A stretch of 6,504 bases of DNA from Synergistaceae bacterium (GTDB taxonomy: Bacteria; Synergistota; Synergistia; Synergistales; Aminobacteriaceae): NCBI GenBank assembly GCA_031273365.1, contig JAISSA010000295.1, positions 1-6,504 of the forward strand, in the 5' to 3' direction. The notes under the pieces are model-generated. The model saw only the letters and a program-made list of their open reading frames with translations, searched no databases and was not told the origin of the DNA. Of the stretch, positions 5,018 to 6,504 are shown piece by piece. Every line of letters starts with the position of its first letter. The stretch's first letter is position 1. Made by a program: the position numbers and the translations under genes.

Positions 5018-6406
5018 TTAATTTTTTCCGCGCGCGTTCTGGATTTCCTGCACCAGCGCGTCGTATTCCGGCGCGCCCATGAAGTTTTTGATCGCGACGA
5101 CGCGTGCCGTGGGCACGGCGCTTCCGGCGCGGTTCTTCAGTTCCTCGTGGGTTATGATGACCTCGACGTCCTGCGGCACCTCGCTTACCGGCGAGTGGGA
5201 GATCTCGATATCCTCTATGCCGGCGTCTTTGAATTTCTTTTTCAGCGTTGTCGCTCCCATCGCGCTCGAGCCCATTCCCGCGTCGCACGCAAACACGATC
5301 TTCCTCACGCTGCCCATATTCAGGGCGGCGGGCGCGCTCGTTCCCTTCGCCTCAGCTTTCATCGCCTTCACCCTGGCCTGGCTCTCTTCCAGGTCCGCGT
5401 CTTTGCCGAATATCCTGAGCAGCACCACCGACAGCAGGAAGGTGACCCCCATGGACAGGAATATGGCCAGGAGATTCGCCGCGTAGCCGCCCTTCGGGGT
5501 CATCATCAGCTCCGCGAAAATGCTTCCGGGCGACGCCGCCGCGATCAGTCCGCCCCCGAGAGTCTGCAGGACGAAGATGCTCGCGATATTGCCCGCCATG
5601 GTCGCGACGATCAGGATCGGATTCATGAGCACGTAGGGGAAATACAACTCGTGTATGCCGCCGAAGAAGTGGATAATGAAGGCGCCCGGCGCGCTGCTTT
5701 TTGCCGTGCCTTTTCCCGTAAGGCAGTAGGCGAGCAGAAGGCCCGCGCCCGGCCCCGGGTTCGACTCGATCATGAAGAACAGCGATTTGCCTATTTCCGC
5801 CGTCTGCTCGATGCCCATCGGAGTGAAGATGCCGTGATTGATGGCGTTGTTCAGGAACAGCACCTTCGCGGGCTCCACGAGGAGGCCGACGGTCGGGAGA
5901 AGCCCGTGGGTCACGAGCACCCCGACGCCCGCCGCCAGCAGGTTCGTTATCGCCACGCAGAGCGGGCTGATGCCGAGGTAACACGCGATGGCGAGCAGTC
6001 CCCCGACGATGCCCGAAGAGAAGTTGTTCACGAGCATTTCGAACCCGGCCGGGATTTTGCCCTCCACGGACCTGTCGAAGTACCTGATGCACAGGCCGCC
6101 GATCGGTCCGGCGATCATTGCGCCGAAGAACATCGGAATGTCCGCGCCGATGATGATGCCCGTAGTGGCGATTGCTCCGACGACGGCGCCCCGCGTGTCG
6201 CCGACGATTTTGCCGCCGGTGTAGCCGATCAGCAGCGGAAGCAAATACTTCAGCATCGGGCCCACCATGACGGCGATTGTTTCGTTCGGGATCCAGCCTG
6301 TAGGAATGAAGAACGCGGTAATCAGTCCCCACGCTATGAACGCGCCGATGTTGGGCATCACCATTCCGCTCAAAAACCTGCCGGTGCTTTGAACCTTTTC
6401 TTTCAC
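5018..6406 (-). CDS. mtlA: Mannitol PTS permease, enzyme IICB
   Basis: A 462-residue inner-membrane transporter that imports and phosphorylates mannitol, giving cytoplasmic mannitol 1-phosphate. Residues 1-335 are the EIIC channel, with hydrophobic segments around 12-35, 50-65, 73-100, 130-175, 255-290 and 308-333. It keeps the mannitol-type signatures NNAINHGIF (183-191) and GGIHELYFPYVLM (249-261, with His252-Glu253 matching E. coli His256-Glu257). A charged, Ala/Lys-rich linker (about 335-362) joins the EIIB domain (about 365-460), whose phosphorylated residue is Cys374 in FACDAGMGSS, matching E. coli Cys384. No EIIA domain follows, so it ends where E. coli MtlA continues; MtlF supplies it. 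The GTG start at 6406 is fixed by AGGAGG (6415-6420) eight bases upstream and by the membrane N-terminus. It is the first gene of the operon. Confidence 0.96.
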   Translation of the reverse strand: MKEKVQSTGRFLSGMVMPNIGAFIAWGLITAFFIPTGWIPNETIAVMVGPMLKYLLPLLIGYTGGKIVGDTRGAVVGAIATTGIIIGADIPMFFGAMIAGPIGGLCIRYFDRSVEGKIPAGFEMLVNNFSSGIVGGLLAIACYLGISPLCVAITNLLAAGVGVLVTHGLLPTVGLLVEPAKVLFLNNAINHGIFTPMGIEQTAEIGKSLFFMIESNPGPGAGLLLAYCLTGKGTAKSSAPGAFIIHFFGGIHELYFPYVLMNPILIVATMAGNIASIFVLQTLGGGLIAAASPGSIFAELMMTPKGGYAANLLAIFLSMGVTFLLSVVLLRIFGKDADLEESQARVKAMKAEAKGTSAPAALNMGSVRKIVFACDAGMGSSAMGATTLKKKFKDAGIEDIEISHSPVSEVPQDVEVIITHEELKNRAGSAVPTARVVAIKNFMGAPEYDALVQEIQNARGKN

Positions 6407-6414
6407 CTTCTGTC

Positions 6415-6420
6415 CCTCCT
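6415..6420 (-). promoter_or_regulatory. Ribosome binding site for mtlA
   Basis: A full AGGAGG on the minus strand, eight bases before the GTG, decides the start of mtlA although the codon is not ATG. It is the strongest such site in the window together with that of the HPr gene. Confidence 0.8.
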
Positions 6421-6504
6421 AATATCGAGATAAAGTGCTTTAATAAAGTTATCCTAATTATGTGCAGGGATGCAAGAAAAACACCTTTCGTTTTGTCGCG
6501 CGGC
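6421..6504 (-). promoter_or_regulatory. Operon leader and likely promoter region with a GATAA/TTATC dyad
   Basis: This AT-rich stretch before mtlA contains no gene on the minus strand and is where the operon promoter should lie. A CATAAT (minus strand, 6457-6462) matches five of six bases of a sigma-70 -10 box, but no good -35 stands 16-18 bases upstream; a weak -35 would fit an activator-dependent promoter. Downstream of it lies a dyad, GATAA at 6429-6433 and TTATC at 6449-6453, a possible operator. I could not match it to a known MtlR or cre site. Confidence 0.35.

Noticed and set aside
5147..6433. A plus-strand open frame of about 430 codons opposite mtlA
   Set aside because: The opposite strand encodes an intact permease with membrane segments and active-site motifs; the plus-strand product is a charged, Arg/His/Asp-rich shadow.

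Overview
This window is a compact, all-minus-strand sugar-alcohol utilisation operon of the phosphotransferase system (PTS). The first 112 bases are unlike the rest: about 39% GC (my hand count), non-coding and full of short hairpins. The remainder is clearly GC-rich. There is no rRNA or housekeeping marker, so the organism cannot be named. High GC, good AGGAGG ribosome sites, a PRD-type regulator and an HPr without the regulatory serine would fit a high-GC anaerobic Bacillota-type or Synergistota-type bacterium. That is a guess.

Transcription runs from high to low coordinates. The order is: an AT-rich leader (6407-6504); mtlA, the membrane mannitol permease EIICB (5018-6406); an HPr-family phosphocarrier (4727-4984); mtlR, the PTS-controlled activator (2686-4725); a 58-base AT-rich gap with phased A-tracts; mtlF, a stand-alone mannitol EIIA (2196-2627); a 1-phosphofructokinase-family sugar kinase (1252-2193); and a zinc-dependent medium-chain dehydrogenase of the sorbitol-6-phosphate/L-sorbose-1-phosphate reductase type (113-1204). 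Genes are separated by 1 to 58 bases, as expected of one transcription unit.

The phosphate relay is readable from active-site residues: HPr His15, then MtlF His62, then MtlA Cys374, then mannitol, which enters as mannitol 1-phosphate. No classical mtlD is present in the window. The dehydrogenase and the 1-phosphofructokinase suggest another route: oxidation of mannitol 1-phosphate at C2, next to the phosphate, would give D-fructose 1-phosphate, the kinase's substrate, and then fructose 1,6-bisphosphate. This is inference and is the main metabolic hypothesis here.

Three further points deserve attention. The dehydrogenase stops about 50 residues short of its family's usual length, exactly at a seven-G tract where the GC-rich DNA gives way to the AT-rich hairpin segment. 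That segment, read on the minus strand, has a stem resembling a type II CRISPR repeat/anti-repeat followed by two hairpins with GNRA-type loops, so it may be the edge of a structured RNA gene or a mobile element. Both regulators show changed phosphorylation sites: HPr has Lys where Ser46 is expected, and MtlR has lost both histidines of its first PRD while keeping those of the second.
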